From Staphylococcus debuckii (GTDB lineage Bacteria > Bacillota > Bacilli > Staphylococcales > Staphylococcaceae): DNA of 64,000 nt. The translations under genes were made by a program, and so were the position numbers. Location: positions 186,001 to 250,000 of the forward strand of contig NZ_CP033460.1 in assembly GCF_003718735.1 (NCBI RefSeq), written 5' to 3'. Shown one piece after another: positions 52,783 to 61,666 of this stretch (the first letter of the stretch is position 1; every line of letters begins with the position of its first letter). Under the pieces are notes generated by a model. That model had not been told where the DNA came from, did not search any database, and was given only the letters and a program-made list of their open reading frames with translations.

Positions 52783-54276
52783 GTGGCTAAGAAAGCTGGG
52801 ATGAGAAAGTATATTTATGGCGTCGCATTAGGATTAATGATGATTTGCGTACTCTTGATGTTTCAAGTGAATAAAGTACAAGCTGCAGAGACGACAGGAA
52901 TCAATAAAGTCGTCAATCATAAAGTAATCAATGGAAAAATGAATCAAACTCAAGGTAATACACAAGCACCGCAAACAGCAACGAAAACTGTAAATACGAA
53001 AGTAGTGCCATCTCAGAAGATACCAACTACATCTCAGTCCACAACTACTCCGAAAATGACACAAAATAAACTACCTCAGAAAACGACAGTAGTTCATAAT
53101 TATAAGAACGTACCTCAATCAGCGAAAGCACCTGCTAAGGTTGCGCCGAAAATGAAACCGCAATTATTAGCAAGCACAGTTAATACGACTAAAGCTAAGC
53201 CTAAAGTAGCGGCTCCAGTTAAGAAAGTAGCAGTAGCACCGAAAAAGACAGTGCCTGTGAACACTAAGAAACCTGCAGTGGCAGTAAAAGCTCAGCCTAA
53301 AACTGTAAAAACTGCACCGAAAAGCAAGGCGACAACTGCAAAAGCTAAGCCGCAGTTGTTAGCTACAACTACGAAAAGTCAACCGGTCAAAAAGGCACCG
53401 GTTAAAGTCGTAAGCAAACCTAAAGCTGTACCGAAACCTGCACCAAAAGTAGCGTCAAAACCGACCGCAAGCAATTACTATAACCAAGCACCCAAACGCT
53501 GGCCCGCTAATATGCCTGGTGGCGACAATGTTCGTGATTTTGGACAGACTACGTATGCTTCTGGCATTAATGATGCTTTAAAAATTATGAAAGCATCTGG
53601 TAATAAAGGGGTGTCTATTGAGCATACTACACCCCAAGCTGCGAATATCGCTACGGTATATAATTGGAATCCAACAGCTAAAGCTTTAACGTATGGAACT
53701 GGAACAGCTATAGGCAAACATACTATTTTGACAGCAAATCATGTAGTGAATGATCAACAAGCACATAAACCGATGACGCCGTCTAAAGTGCAAAATTTAC
53801 GCATTAATTTAGCGCAACAAGGTTCCAAAGTGATGCGTACACTTACAGTTACAGGTGTTAAAATGATGCAGTATGGCGATGTGGCTTTATTGTATACGAA
53901 TGAAGATATTTCTAAATATATGAGCGTACGTAAAATTGCGCCAGAAGCTTCGATAACGAATATGAAAGCCAACACACCGATTCACTTATATCATTACGGT
54001 TTGCCTGCTGGTCAATTCAAAAATGATCCAATGGGCACGATGTATCATTCAAGAGGTAAATACTCCATGATGGCACGTAACGTCAATCCAATCGGTTACT
54101 ATCAAATGATGGCTGAGCCAGGCTCATCAGGGGGTGCTATTTTAAATAGTAAAAGTGAAGTCATCGGCGTACATGCTTTCAGAATTGCTTCAGGTGAATA
54201 TCAAAAGTACAACCTTAATACCATGGCAGAATTAAGAGGCAACCTTCGTAAAGAAGTCTTAAAAAATATAAAATAA
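52783..54276 (+). CDS. Secreted V8-like serine protease with long Lys/Pro/Ala-rich N-terminal arm
   Basis: A 497-residue secreted protein. After the signal peptide (cut near VQA/AET) comes about 200 residues of low-complexity Lys/Pro/Ala/Thr/Val sequence with an imperfect internal repeat (KPQLLA twice, 64 residues apart). A chymotrypsin-fold domain of the glutamyl endopeptidase type follows, with the triad near H320 (TANHVV), D366 (YGDVALL) and S449 (GSSGG). The basic arm may bind teichoic acid or the wall, or act as a propeptide. GTG 52783 has GGGGG 9 nt upstream; ATG 52774 directly abuts it. Confidence 0.85.
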   Translation: MAKKAGMRKYIYGVALGLMMICVLLMFQVNKVQAAETTGINKVVNHKVINGKMNQTQGNTQAPQTATKTVNTKVVPSQKIPTTSQSTTTPKMTQNKLPQKTTVVHNYKNVPQSAKAPAKVAPKMKPQLLASTVNTTKAKPKVAAPVKKVAVAPKKTVPVNTKKPAVAVKAQPKTVKTAPKSKATTAKAKPQLLATTTKSQPVKKAPVKVVSKPKAVPKPAPKVASKPTASNYYNQAPKRWPANMPGGDNVRDFGQTTYASGINDALKIMKASGNKGVSIEHTTPQAANIATVYNWNPTAKALTYGTGTAIGKHTILTANHVVNDQQAHKPMTPSKVQNLRINLAQQGSKVMRTLTVTGVKMMQYGDVALLYTNEDISKYMSVRKIAPEASITNMKANTPIHLYHYGLPAGQFKNDPMGTMYHSRGKYSMMARNVNPIGYYQMMAEPGSSGGAILNSKSEVIGVHAFRIASGEYQKYNLNTMAELRGNLRKEVLKNIK

Positions 54277-54297
54277 TACTTTCAATTCATTCATATT

Positions 54298-54357
54298 GAC
54301 TACTCATCAAATGACAAAAAACGGGTAAAGTGTTTTGTCTGATAGAGTAGTCTTTTT
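54298..54357 (+). terminator. Terminator after the protease gene
   Basis: GACTACTC pairs with GAGTAGTC and an inner ACAAAA pairs with TTTTGT; TTTTTG follows. Confidence 0.8.
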
Positions 54358-54464
54358 GTTATTAAAAGGAAAAATATGCAGATAAACAGAGATATTGACA
54401 AGCGGATAATAATCCATTTATTATTGGAATGTTCGAATAAATAATGGATGAGAGGGATGTTATT

Positions 54465-55862
54465 TTGGCACAGTTAGAAAAACGTGATAAGACATTGCTC
54501 ATTGCTATTTTAATGGTAGGTTCATTTGTGGCGATTTTGAACCAAACATTAATGACAACTGCATTGCCGAGCATCATGAAACAAATGCATTTAACCAGCA
54601 GTACAGTGCAATGGCTGACTTCTATATTCATGCTAGTGAACGGAATTATGATTCCGATAACTGCCTACTTAACACAACGTTTTACGACGAGAACGCTTTA
54701 TTTTTCAGCACTGACGTTCTTCATTATCGGATCGCTCATATGCGTAGCTACTGATCAATTTAATGTGATATTAATTGGACGTGCGGTTCAAGCCATGGGT
54801 GCAGGTATTCTGATGCCTCTCATGCAAACAGTATTGTTTTTAGTATATCCAGCTAATAAACGTGGTCAAGCTATGGGAATGTTCGGCTTAGTTGTTGGGT
54901 TTGCGCCTGCAATCGGACCGACATTATCAGGTTGGGTAGTCTCTCAATATAGCTGGAAAGTCATTTTCTATATCTTGTTAGTCGTGACGATTATTGATTT
55001 ATTGTTTGCGTTGAAATACGTGAAGAACGTGACAGATGTGACGAAACCGAAATTGAATATGCTGTCCGTGACATTATCGACATTAGGATTTGCGGCCTTG
55101 TTATTCGGGTTTAGTGAAGCAGGCAACTTAGGATGGACACATCCACTCGTCTATTCAATGATTATCGTCGGCATCATCATCTTGACTTTCTTTGTATTAA
55201 AACAATTAAGAATGAAGAATCCGTTTCTTAATGTCCGTGTCTTTAGTTATAAGTCCTTTACAATGAATATGATTCTGGTATGTATTGTCTTTATTTCCTT
55301 TATTGGCAGTCAAACAGTATTATCCTTCTATATGCAGGATTTACATCATTTTTCACCCTTGAAATCTGGTTTAGCTTTGATGCCAGGAGGAATTATTACA
55401 GGTATCTTATCACCGATTACAGGTCGAATCTTCGACAAATATGGTGGTAAATTCTTATCCATTGCAGGCTTGACAATTGTCGTAATAACTTCATTTGCAT
55501 TCACCCAAGTTGATGCACACACGTCATTTACTTATATCACAATATTCTTTGCGATATCATTAGCTGCAAACGCGATGGTATTCAACCCATTAACCACAGC
55601 TGCTCTAAACAACTTGCCACGACCAATGGTGCCACATGGTACTTCCATGAATAATACAATGCGTCAAGTTGGAGCTGCCATGGGATCAGCCATGTTAGTC
55701 ACTGTGATGAATACAGCAATCTTAAATCCGCATCAATATGGTTTAGATGGCTTAGTTCACGGTGTACGCGTTGCCTACATTGTGATTTGCGTCATTGCAG
55801 TTATTGGCTTGATATTAGCGATCTTCAATCCTACTTCTAAAAAAGGATATACAGAAAAATAG
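54465..55862 (+). CDS. DHA2-family (EmrB/QacA-type) drug:proton antiporter
   Basis: A 465-residue MFS exporter with about 13-14 helices. The DHA2 motif D1 region LNQTLMTTALPSI and motif C GFAPAIGPTLSGW are present, as in LmrB and MdeA multidrug pumps. The natural substrate is unknown. TTG 54465 is chosen because AGAGGG lies 8 nt before it; ATG 54444 lies upstream of that Shine-Dalgarno sequence. A likely promoter has TTGACA at 54395-54400. Confidence 0.88.
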   Translation: MAQLEKRDKTLLIAILMVGSFVAILNQTLMTTALPSIMKQMHLTSSTVQWLTSIFMLVNGIMIPITAYLTQRFTTRTLYFSALTFFIIGSLICVATDQFNVILIGRAVQAMGAGILMPLMQTVLFLVYPANKRGQAMGMFGLVVGFAPAIGPTLSGWVVSQYSWKVIFYILLVVTIIDLLFALKYVKNVTDVTKPKLNMLSVTLSTLGFAALLFGFSEAGNLGWTHPLVYSMIIVGIIILTFFVLKQLRMKNPFLNVRVFSYKSFTMNMILVCIVFISFIGSQTVLSFYMQDLHHFSPLKSGLALMPGGIITGILSPITGRIFDKYGGKFLSIAGLTIVVITSFAFTQVDAHTSFTYITIFFAISLAANAMVFNPLTTAALNNLPRPMVPHGTSMNNTMRQVGAAMGSAMLVTVMNTAILNPHQYGLDGLVHGVRVAYIVICVIAVIGLILAIFNPTSKKGYTEK

Positions 55863-55865
55863 AGA

Positions 55866-55909
55866 AACCGCGAATTCACATAATTGAAATGTGGGTTCGC
55901 GGTTTTTTT
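55866..55909 (+). terminator. Terminator after the exporter gene
   Basis: AACCGCGAATTCACAT pairs with ATGTGGGTTCGCGGTT, followed by seven T. Confidence 0.9.
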
Positions 55910-56058
55910 ATGTTCATTAAAGTAGCTTGATACCACCTTATTATAATGATAATTAGTTACACTCGTTATTTTTTGCGTATTACAAAAAATACATCTATGA
56001 AAGCGTGGCAAAATAGATTAATATAATAATAAATCAGTTGTAGATATGAGATAAAGCT

Positions 56059-56667
56059 TTGAAAAAAATATTCATTAGCTTAGGGCTAATTGCACTAGTA
56101 GCAGTATTAGGTGTATCAATAGTTTTTGCATATGGAAGTTACAAAGATTTAGAACTCAAAAAAGAAGAAGCGAAGTTAGAGCATAATAAATCTAAACACA
56201 AACAAGCAGATAAACAAAATGAAAAAAATAATAATATCGAAACAATAAATAATGAGGAACAAGCACGAATAGAAGATACTACAACCTCACAAGGTGATAC
56301 ATCTAACCAAGTTAAAAATACTACTGAGAATGATTCTGATGATGAAGAAAACCCTGAGTCAGTTTACAGCTTAGAAACTGACTACGATGGCGATGGTGTA
56401 ATTTCTAGAGAAGAAATGACACCTGAGCAAGAAAGATTATTTAAAGAAGGAAAATTTCAACCTGCAATTCCTCTAAAAGAACAAAGAGAAGCTAATAAAG
56501 CATTTCCTGCTGAAAAGATAGAAAATAATAGTGATAATGATGACTCTGTAGATAAAAATTGGGATGAACAAGCTGCATATGAAGCACAAAAAAAGATGTA
56601 TGAAAAAGCAGCTCGAGGAGAAATACCAGAACCAGGCGCATTCTATAATGAAGACATGAAACAGTAA
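56059..56667 (+). CDS. Membrane-anchored extracellular protein with an EF-hand loop
   Basis: A 202-residue protein: one N-terminal membrane helix (about 5-25) or uncleaved signal, a charged coiled-coil start (KDLELKKEEAKLEHNK), a long acidic Asn/Glu/Asp-rich linker, and DYDGDGVISREE at residues 108-119, which fits the 12-residue calcium-binding EF-hand loop at every ligand position. The C-terminal part is acidic with no known domain. TTG 56059 is the apparent start and the Shine-Dalgarno sequence is weak. It shares its plan with the next gene. Function unknown. Confidence 0.72.
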   Translation: MKKIFISLGLIALVAVLGVSIVFAYGSYKDLELKKEEAKLEHNKSKHKQADKQNEKNNNIETINNEEQARIEDTTTSQGDTSNQVKNTTENDSDDEENPESVYSLETDYDGDGVISREEMTPEQERLFKEGKFQPAIPLKEQREANKAFPAEKIENNSDNDDSVDKNWDEQAAYEAQKKMYEKAARGEIPEPGAFYNEDMKQ

Positions 56668-56687
56668 ACTAAAAAGGAGAACAAAGT

Positions 56688-57119
56688 ATGAGAGGCATAT
56701 TGATTGTTTTTACAACTATTATTACTTTAGGAATTATAGCTTCAGTCGGATTCTTTGGATATAACAAGTATCAAGAAGTTGAATTAGAGAAACACAAATT
56801 ACAAGTGCAACAAAAGGAACTTAAAGAAAAAGAAAAAAATGATGAACAGGAACAAAGTGTTAATGATAATAGTGGTGAAATAAATTCAGAAGAAACTCAA
56901 CCTGTTACACAAGTATCACAAAATGATAATTCATCTAATGAAACAAATAAAGGACCAGATTTTGACAGTATGTCACCACAAGAAATTTTTAATTATCATA
57001 TAAAAGGTATGGACCAAGACAATATTGCAATTGAAAAAGGAAAATTCGACTTACAAAAAGGATCTGAATATACAGATCAATGGAGACAAGAATTAAAATC
57101 ACAGTACGGTTTTAATTAA
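56688..57119 (+). CDS. Membrane-anchored hypothetical protein, companion of the EF-hand protein
   Basis: A 143-residue protein with one N-terminal helix (about 4-24), the juxtamembrane motif YQEVELEKHKLQVQQKE (compare YKDLELKKEEAKLEHNK upstream), a Glu/Asn/Gln-rich linker and a short C-terminal part. AAGGAG precedes the ATG. It is 20 nt after the EF-hand gene and looks like a diverged duplicate that lost the EF-hand. Function unknown. Confidence 0.72.
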   Translation: MRGILIVFTTIITLGIIASVGFFGYNKYQEVELEKHKLQVQQKELKEKEKNDEQEQSVNDNSGEINSEETQPVTQVSQNDNSSNETNKGPDFDSMSPQEIFNYHIKGMDQDNIAIEKGKFDLQKGSEYTDQWRQELKSQYGFN

Positions 57120-57169
57120 ATATTTAAAGAGAGTGACAAAATAAATATATTATACGAGGAGATAGATAG

Positions 57170-58873
57170 ATGAAAGAAAACTCTATAAAATACAAATCAC
57201 TTAAAGCAAGAAGCGGGAGACTAGTAGGTTACACTTTATTTACCACTTTAGCACTCTTTGTGACAGCTAACAAAGAACAGGCAGATGCAGCAGAAGCTAA
57301 TCAAAATGTACAACAAAATATAAATAAATCATCAATACAAATACAAAATGTAAATAAGTCTCAAGATAATGTTCAAACTAATACTAATGTAAAAACAAAC
57401 ATAAACAATCAGCCTAACGTACAAAATAAGAATAATATTAATGTATCTAACCAAACACAAACTAATAAAGTTGTAGCAAATGTCGAAAAAGCACAATCGA
57501 CATTACCTAATGTACAACCTAAAACTGCTCCAGTAGTCAATAATACACAAGCAAAACAACCAAATACAAAAGCAGTTACAAGTTCTGTTCAAAATAGTAA
57601 TAGTTTAACGACTGTTAAGGCCCCTGAAACTAATTTAAAGACTGATAGAAAATCAACTAATGGCAAAGCGACGACTACACAAAATGTTCGTACCACTTAT
57701 GTTAACTATAATGTGAAAACTGCAGTTCAGCCAGCATATATGAGTTATAGCACAACTAGTTCAAATAATGAACATGAAAAGTTAATGAATGAACAAAAGA
57801 AATATAATGATGAAAGATTAAAAAATGTTCAAGGGAATAGTACTTTTAAAAATACACACAATGATTTAAACCATGAGGCAATTTTAGGTATACAAACTGA
57901 TCGTATCAAATATAAACCTGGTGATACTGTGAAAATATACACAGAATATAATAAGAGCTTTAAAAAGCCGATTTATAGTGATGCTATTTTGTATTCACAT
58001 AGACGTGGTGGATGGTATTCGGAAGATCCTCCTTATTTTTTTGATAAAACTGCATTAGTAGGCAGAACCACTTCATTTTATAAAAAGCCAAACGGTAATT
58101 GGGAGTCTGAAATTAATATTCAATTACCCAAAGATATGGTAGATGACGCTTTTGAGATGACAGTGAGTAGTTGGAATGATATTGAGGGGGACTATACACG
58201 CTCATTTGGAGATGTATATAATGATATTGTCATAAAAGTAATTAATAATAGTACAGCTCCAAAAACAGGTGGTTATAAATTAGGCGCATTTGATCAATAT
58301 TTAGAACCTAAAGAAGACTATGAATCACCTAAAATTATTAAATATATAACAGATAAAAAAATATACAATCCAAATGATACAGTGAAAATGACAATCGAGA
58401 TGAAAGATAGAAGTGGTATTGCTTATATGCAAGCTCAATTAAAAACAAAAGAGCCAGATATCTATAAAGATGGATCTGGAAAATATATACCAATGAATTT
58501 TGCTGATTTTACTAGAAATATCAAACAATTGGATAATGGAAATTGGCAAGGGATTATAGAATTTAAACTGCCTTCTTATATTCAAACAGGTGATATGATT
58601 TTAGAAGATTTAACAGCGACAGATGAATTTGGTAACAATAACGAACTGTATTATGATTTTAATAAAACCTTATTTAAAGTTGAAAGAACAGAGAATGTAC
58701 AACCTTTCACAGTAGAACCTATTGCTGATTTTTCAAAAGAAATAAGAGGTAAAGCAACATCGAATATGACTATTTATGCTTTTGCTAATAATAAGCAAAT
58801 AGGCAAAGCTACCGTGGTAGATGGAAAATACTTTATGAAAATACCTGCACAAAAAGCAGGAACTTCTGTGTAA
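57170..58873 (+). CDS. Large secreted surface-type protein, cut short by an in-frame TAA
   Basis: 567 residues: a signal peptide (GRLVGYTLFTTLALFVTANK, cut near ADA/AEA), an Asn/Gln/Thr/Lys-rich region to about 190, then two related beta-rich domains, each opening with a similar strand (IKYKPGDTVKIY, about 245; KIYNPNDTVKMT, about 400), and the start of a bacterial Ig-like domain. TAA at 58871-58873 interrupts that domain, and the same frame goes on to 59182. GAGGAG lies 8 nt before the ATG. No LPXTG signal occurs in either part. I do not recognise a function. Confidence 0.8.
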   Translation: MKENSIKYKSLKARSGRLVGYTLFTTLALFVTANKEQADAAEANQNVQQNINKSSIQIQNVNKSQDNVQTNTNVKTNINNQPNVQNKNNINVSNQTQTNKVVANVEKAQSTLPNVQPKTAPVVNNTQAKQPNTKAVTSSVQNSNSLTTVKAPETNLKTDRKSTNGKATTTQNVRTTYVNYNVKTAVQPAYMSYSTTSSNNEHEKLMNEQKKYNDERLKNVQGNSTFKNTHNDLNHEAILGIQTDRIKYKPGDTVKIYTEYNKSFKKPIYSDAILYSHRRGGWYSEDPPYFFDKTALVGRTTSFYKKPNGNWESEINIQLPKDMVDDAFEMTVSSWNDIEGDYTRSFGDVYNDIVIKVINNSTAPKTGGYKLGAFDQYLEPKEDYESPKIIKYITDKKIYNPNDTVKMTIEMKDRSGIAYMQAQLKTKEPDIYKDGSGKYIPMNFADFTRNIKQLDNGNWQGIIEFKLPSYIQTGDMILEDLTATDEFGNNNELYYDFNKTLFKVERTENVQPFTVEPIADFSKEIRGKATSNMTIYAFANNKQIGKATVVDGKYFMKIPAQKAGTSV

Positions 58874-59182
58874 TTGTACACAGTGAATAAATATAATAAT
58901 AAAAGTAAAATTGTTACAACGAAAGTGTTAGATAGAACAGCCCCTAAAGTGCCTACGGTGACTAAGATAACTACAAAGACAAAAGTAGTAAGTGGAAAAG
59001 GAGAGGCTGGATCTGTAGTATATATCTATAATGGCAAAACTAAAATTGGTCAAGCCACTATTGATACTAAAGGAAATTATAAATTAAATATCAAACTCCA
59101 GAAAAAAGGAACTAAATTGACAATCTATGCTTTAGATAAAGCGAAAAACAAAAGTACAGTTACTACAATAAAAGTAGGCTAA
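58874..59182 (+). pseudogene. In-frame continuation of the surface protein after the stop (second Ig-like domain)
   Basis: 102 codons in the same frame as the preceding gene. The first residues LYTVNKYNNKSKI complete the interrupted Ig-like domain; a second copy follows (SGKGEAGSVVYIYNGKTKIG...LTIYALDKAKNKS) and the frame ends at a normal stop before a terminator. No ribosome-binding site lies at the junction. One base change (AAA, CAA or GAA to TAA) would explain the break. Confidence 0.75.
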
Positions 59183-59188
59183 TAACAC

Positions 59189-59221
59189 AAAGCACCCCAG
59201 CTTAAATTGCTGGGGTGCTTT
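59189..59221. terminator. Bidirectional terminator
   Basis: AAAGCACCCCAGC pairs with GCTGGGGTGCTTT between the surface protein and the convergent oxidoreductase gene. Confidence 0.85.
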
Positions 59222-59229
59222 GTCTTCTC

Positions 59230-60081
59230 TTACTTAATATCTTTCATTCCTTCTCGCCATGAAGAATAAATCAATTTTCCGCCTTGTGCTTTAAATTTTT
59301 CATTACTCACACCACGTTCGAATGGTTCGGCGGGTTGAATATTAATTTCTGGAGAGACACCTAACTGGTCGGCATACCAATCAGCCCAAACATCTCCTTT
59401 TACAGGGTCGTCGTCTGCCACATTATATGTGCCTGTTTCAAAGTTTAATGCTTGAATCGCTGTTTCTACGGCATCATCGATATGAATAAACGATTGAACG
59501 CCGTCTGTCATTTCAACTTTTCCATCTATAAATTGGTTATATATCATACCATCTTTGCCATACCACGTGCCTGGTCCATATAACCAGCCATAACGAAGGA
59601 TAACATGATTTTTGAGACGTGCGGTTTCTTTTTCTAAGCCTTCCACACCTTCAACAGTGACTTTGCGATCTCCTGTCGCATTGTAGTCTAAGGGTGTTTT
59701 CTCAGTTGCTAAACCTTCACCGCCTGCATAAACAAAGGCAATACTTTGAGATTGCATGCTTTCCACACCATGTTTAATTGCCACATCTACTAAATTCTTA
59801 GTACCTTCAATTCTGACTTTAGTATTTGCTGCCATATCTGCATTTTTCAAATCCGTAATTTCATTTAAAATAACATCCGGTTTGAAGTCACCAATTGCTG
59901 CATCGATGGAGTCGTAGTCGAAGATATCTCCGACATACGGTGTTACGCCTGCATTCTGCAATTTTTCTTTTCCTTTATCGGAAGTAGTAAAGCCAGCGAC
60001 TTCATAACCTTCTTCTAATAAGCGTTTCGTTAATTTTGTACCGATTAATCCAGTAGCACCTGTCACAAATATTTTTGTCAT
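59230..60081 (-). CDS. NAD(P)-dependent epimerase/dehydratase-family protein
   Basis: A 283-residue extended short-chain dehydrogenase fold with the nucleotide motif GATGLIGTKL at residues 8-17. The usual YxxxK catalytic pair is not obvious, so it may be an atypical or regulatory member. It is divergent from the arsR gene and sits with another family member, pointing to a redox-response cluster. The substrate is unknown. Confidence 0.82.
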   Translation of the reverse strand: MTKIFVTGATGLIGTKLTKRLLEEGYEVAGFTTSDKGKEKLQNAGVTPYVGDIFDYDSIDAAIGDFKPDVILNEITDLKNADMAANTKVRIEGTKNLVDVAIKHGVESMQSQSIAFVYAGGEGLATEKTPLDYNATGDRKVTVEGVEGLEKETARLKNHVILRYGWLYGPGTWYGKDGMIYNQFIDGKVEMTDGVQSFIHIDDAVETAIQALNFETGTYNVADDDPVKGDVWADWYADQLGVSPEINIQPAEPFERGVSNEKFKAQGGKLIYSSWREGMKDIK

Positions 60082-60322
60082 TCTTATTCACCTTTTTTCT
60101 TTAATTTTTGAAAAAGCGTTCGTGTGCTTGTTTGGCCTATTATAGATAATTGATATTCAAACAACAAACTATCCAAATTGAATTAAAAATAACCTCTCAA
60201 TTTATTTACCACCTTTCAAGCTCATTTACTTGTATAATTTTTTATCCTGTGTAATTATCTAGTGTATTAACGGTACACAATAAAGTGTGAGGCTCAATGA
60301 AATCAATAATGGAGTTTGAATT

Positions 60323-60628
60323 ATGGGAGAAGAAACATTAGAAATATTTAAAAGAGGAACGAAAATTTTAAACATTCTTCAAGATGAAAAACGTCAACAA
60401 ATTCTTATTTTATTATGTAGAGAGAAACAACTGACAGTGAAGGAAATCACTGCAATCTTGCCGATCTCACGTCCTGCTGTTTCTCATCATTTAAAGTTAA
60501 TGTTGGATGCAGGCCTTTTATCCGTAACACAGACAGGGCTTGAACGCTATTACAGTTCTGATTTAGACGACACCTTAGAATGGTTGAAGGAATTGACAAA
60601 TTCTCTTGAAGCAAATTTGAAAAAATAA
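60323..60628 (+). CDS. ArsR-family transcriptional regulator
   Basis: A 101-residue winged-helix protein with the recognition helix ISRPAVSHHLKLMLDAGL. The CxC metal motif of ArsR/SmtB helix 3 is absent; the single cysteine in LLCREKQ could instead be a redox sensor. GGAG lies 8 nt before the ATG. Oxidoreductase genes lie on both sides, and a palindrome stands before the next one. Confidence 0.88.
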   Translation: MGEETLEIFKRGTKILNILQDEKRQQILILLCREKQLTVKEITAILPISRPAVSHHLKLMLDAGLLSVTQTGLERYYSSDLDDTLEWLKELTNSLEANLKK

Positions 60629-60654
60629 AGAAAAGGTCTTTATTTTTTTAAGCT

Positions 60655-60678
60655 ATAGGTTTATATGTTTAAACCTAT
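60655..60678. promoter_or_regulatory. Palindromic operator candidate
   Basis: ATAGGTTTA and TAAACCTAT are perfect inverted 9-bp arms with a 6-bp spacer, placed between the arsR gene and the oxidoreductase gene where its promoter should be. It is the natural target for the ArsR protein encoded just upstream. Confidence 0.6.
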
Positions 60679-60725
60679 GGATAAAGTAATACTATATTCT
60701 ACAAATAGTTTGGAGTGGCATAATC

Positions 60726-61643
60726 ATGCAAACAGTTTTAGGAAGTAACGGCCAAATTGGTCAAGAAATCGCTAAAGAGCTTTATAAAAATTATACGAAA
60801 GACATTCGCTTAGTCAGCAGAAAACCGCACAAAATTCATGATACAGACGAAGTAGTACCTGCCGATTTAATGAAATACGAAGATACTTTGAAAGCCATTG
60901 AAGGCAGCGACGTAGTTTACTTTGCTGTAGGTTTGCCTGCCGATTCAGAAATGTGGGAAAAACGCTTTCCAGTTATGATGGGAAATGTCATCAAAGCGTG
61001 TGCAGAAACGCACAGTAAACTAGCATTCTTCGACAATACGTATATGTATGAAAAAAATGCGAATGTACAAACAGAAAGCAGTCCTTTTGTTCCAGTGGGA
61101 CGTAAATCAAAAGCCCGCGCAAAAATGGCTGAAATGTTATTAACAGCTATGAAAGAAGGAAAAATTGAAGCCTTGATTGGCCGTGCTCCAGAATTCTATG
61201 GCCCTGATCTGACACAAAGTATCACTAATTCTTTAGTTTTCAATCGTGTGAAAGCAGATAAAAAAGCCATCATTCCAATTAGCGCTTCAGTATTACGTAC
61301 TTTAATTTGGACACCGGATGCAAGTCGTGCGCTAGCGTTACTAGGTAATACCCCAGACGCTTTCGGACAAACATGGCACTTGCCGACAGATAAAAGCGTG
61401 ACTTATAAAAAATTAATCGAAATAACTGAAGAAGTAACCGGTAAAAATATTAAATATACCGTTTTACCGATGTGGGCTTTCAAAATAGGCAGTCTTTTCA
61501 ATAGTCAAGTTAAAGAATTAATGGAATTATTACCAAGATATAAATATAATAATATTTTCAATTCAGATAAATTTAAAAAACGCTTCCCAGAATTTAAAGT
61601 AACAACGTACAAAGAAGGCATTCAACAAGTCTTTAAAAAGTAA
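60726..61643 (+). CDS. NAD(P)-dependent epimerase/reductase-family protein
   Basis: A 305-residue Rossmann-fold protein with LGSNGQIGQEIAKEL at the N-terminus and the typical FDNTYMYEKNA...GRKSKARAKMAEMLL region, where the second stretch corresponds to the catalytic helix. Similar proteins are annotated as NAD-dependent epimerases. It should be controlled by the upstream ArsR protein and co-transcribed with the DJ-1 family gene 23 nt downstream. Substrate unknown. Confidence 0.83.
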   Translation: MQTVLGSNGQIGQEIAKELYKNYTKDIRLVSRKPHKIHDTDEVVPADLMKYEDTLKAIEGSDVVYFAVGLPADSEMWEKRFPVMMGNVIKACAETHSKLAFFDNTYMYEKNANVQTESSPFVPVGRKSKARAKMAEMLLTAMKEGKIEALIGRAPEFYGPDLTQSITNSLVFNRVKADKKAIIPISASVLRTLIWTPDASRALALLGNTPDAFGQTWHLPTDKSVTYKKLIEITEEVTGKNIKYTVLPMWAFKIGSLFNSQVKELMELLPRYKYNNIFNSDKFKKRFPEFKVTTYKEGIQQVFKK

Positions 61644-61666
61644 ATTAACAGCAGAGGATGAAGATA

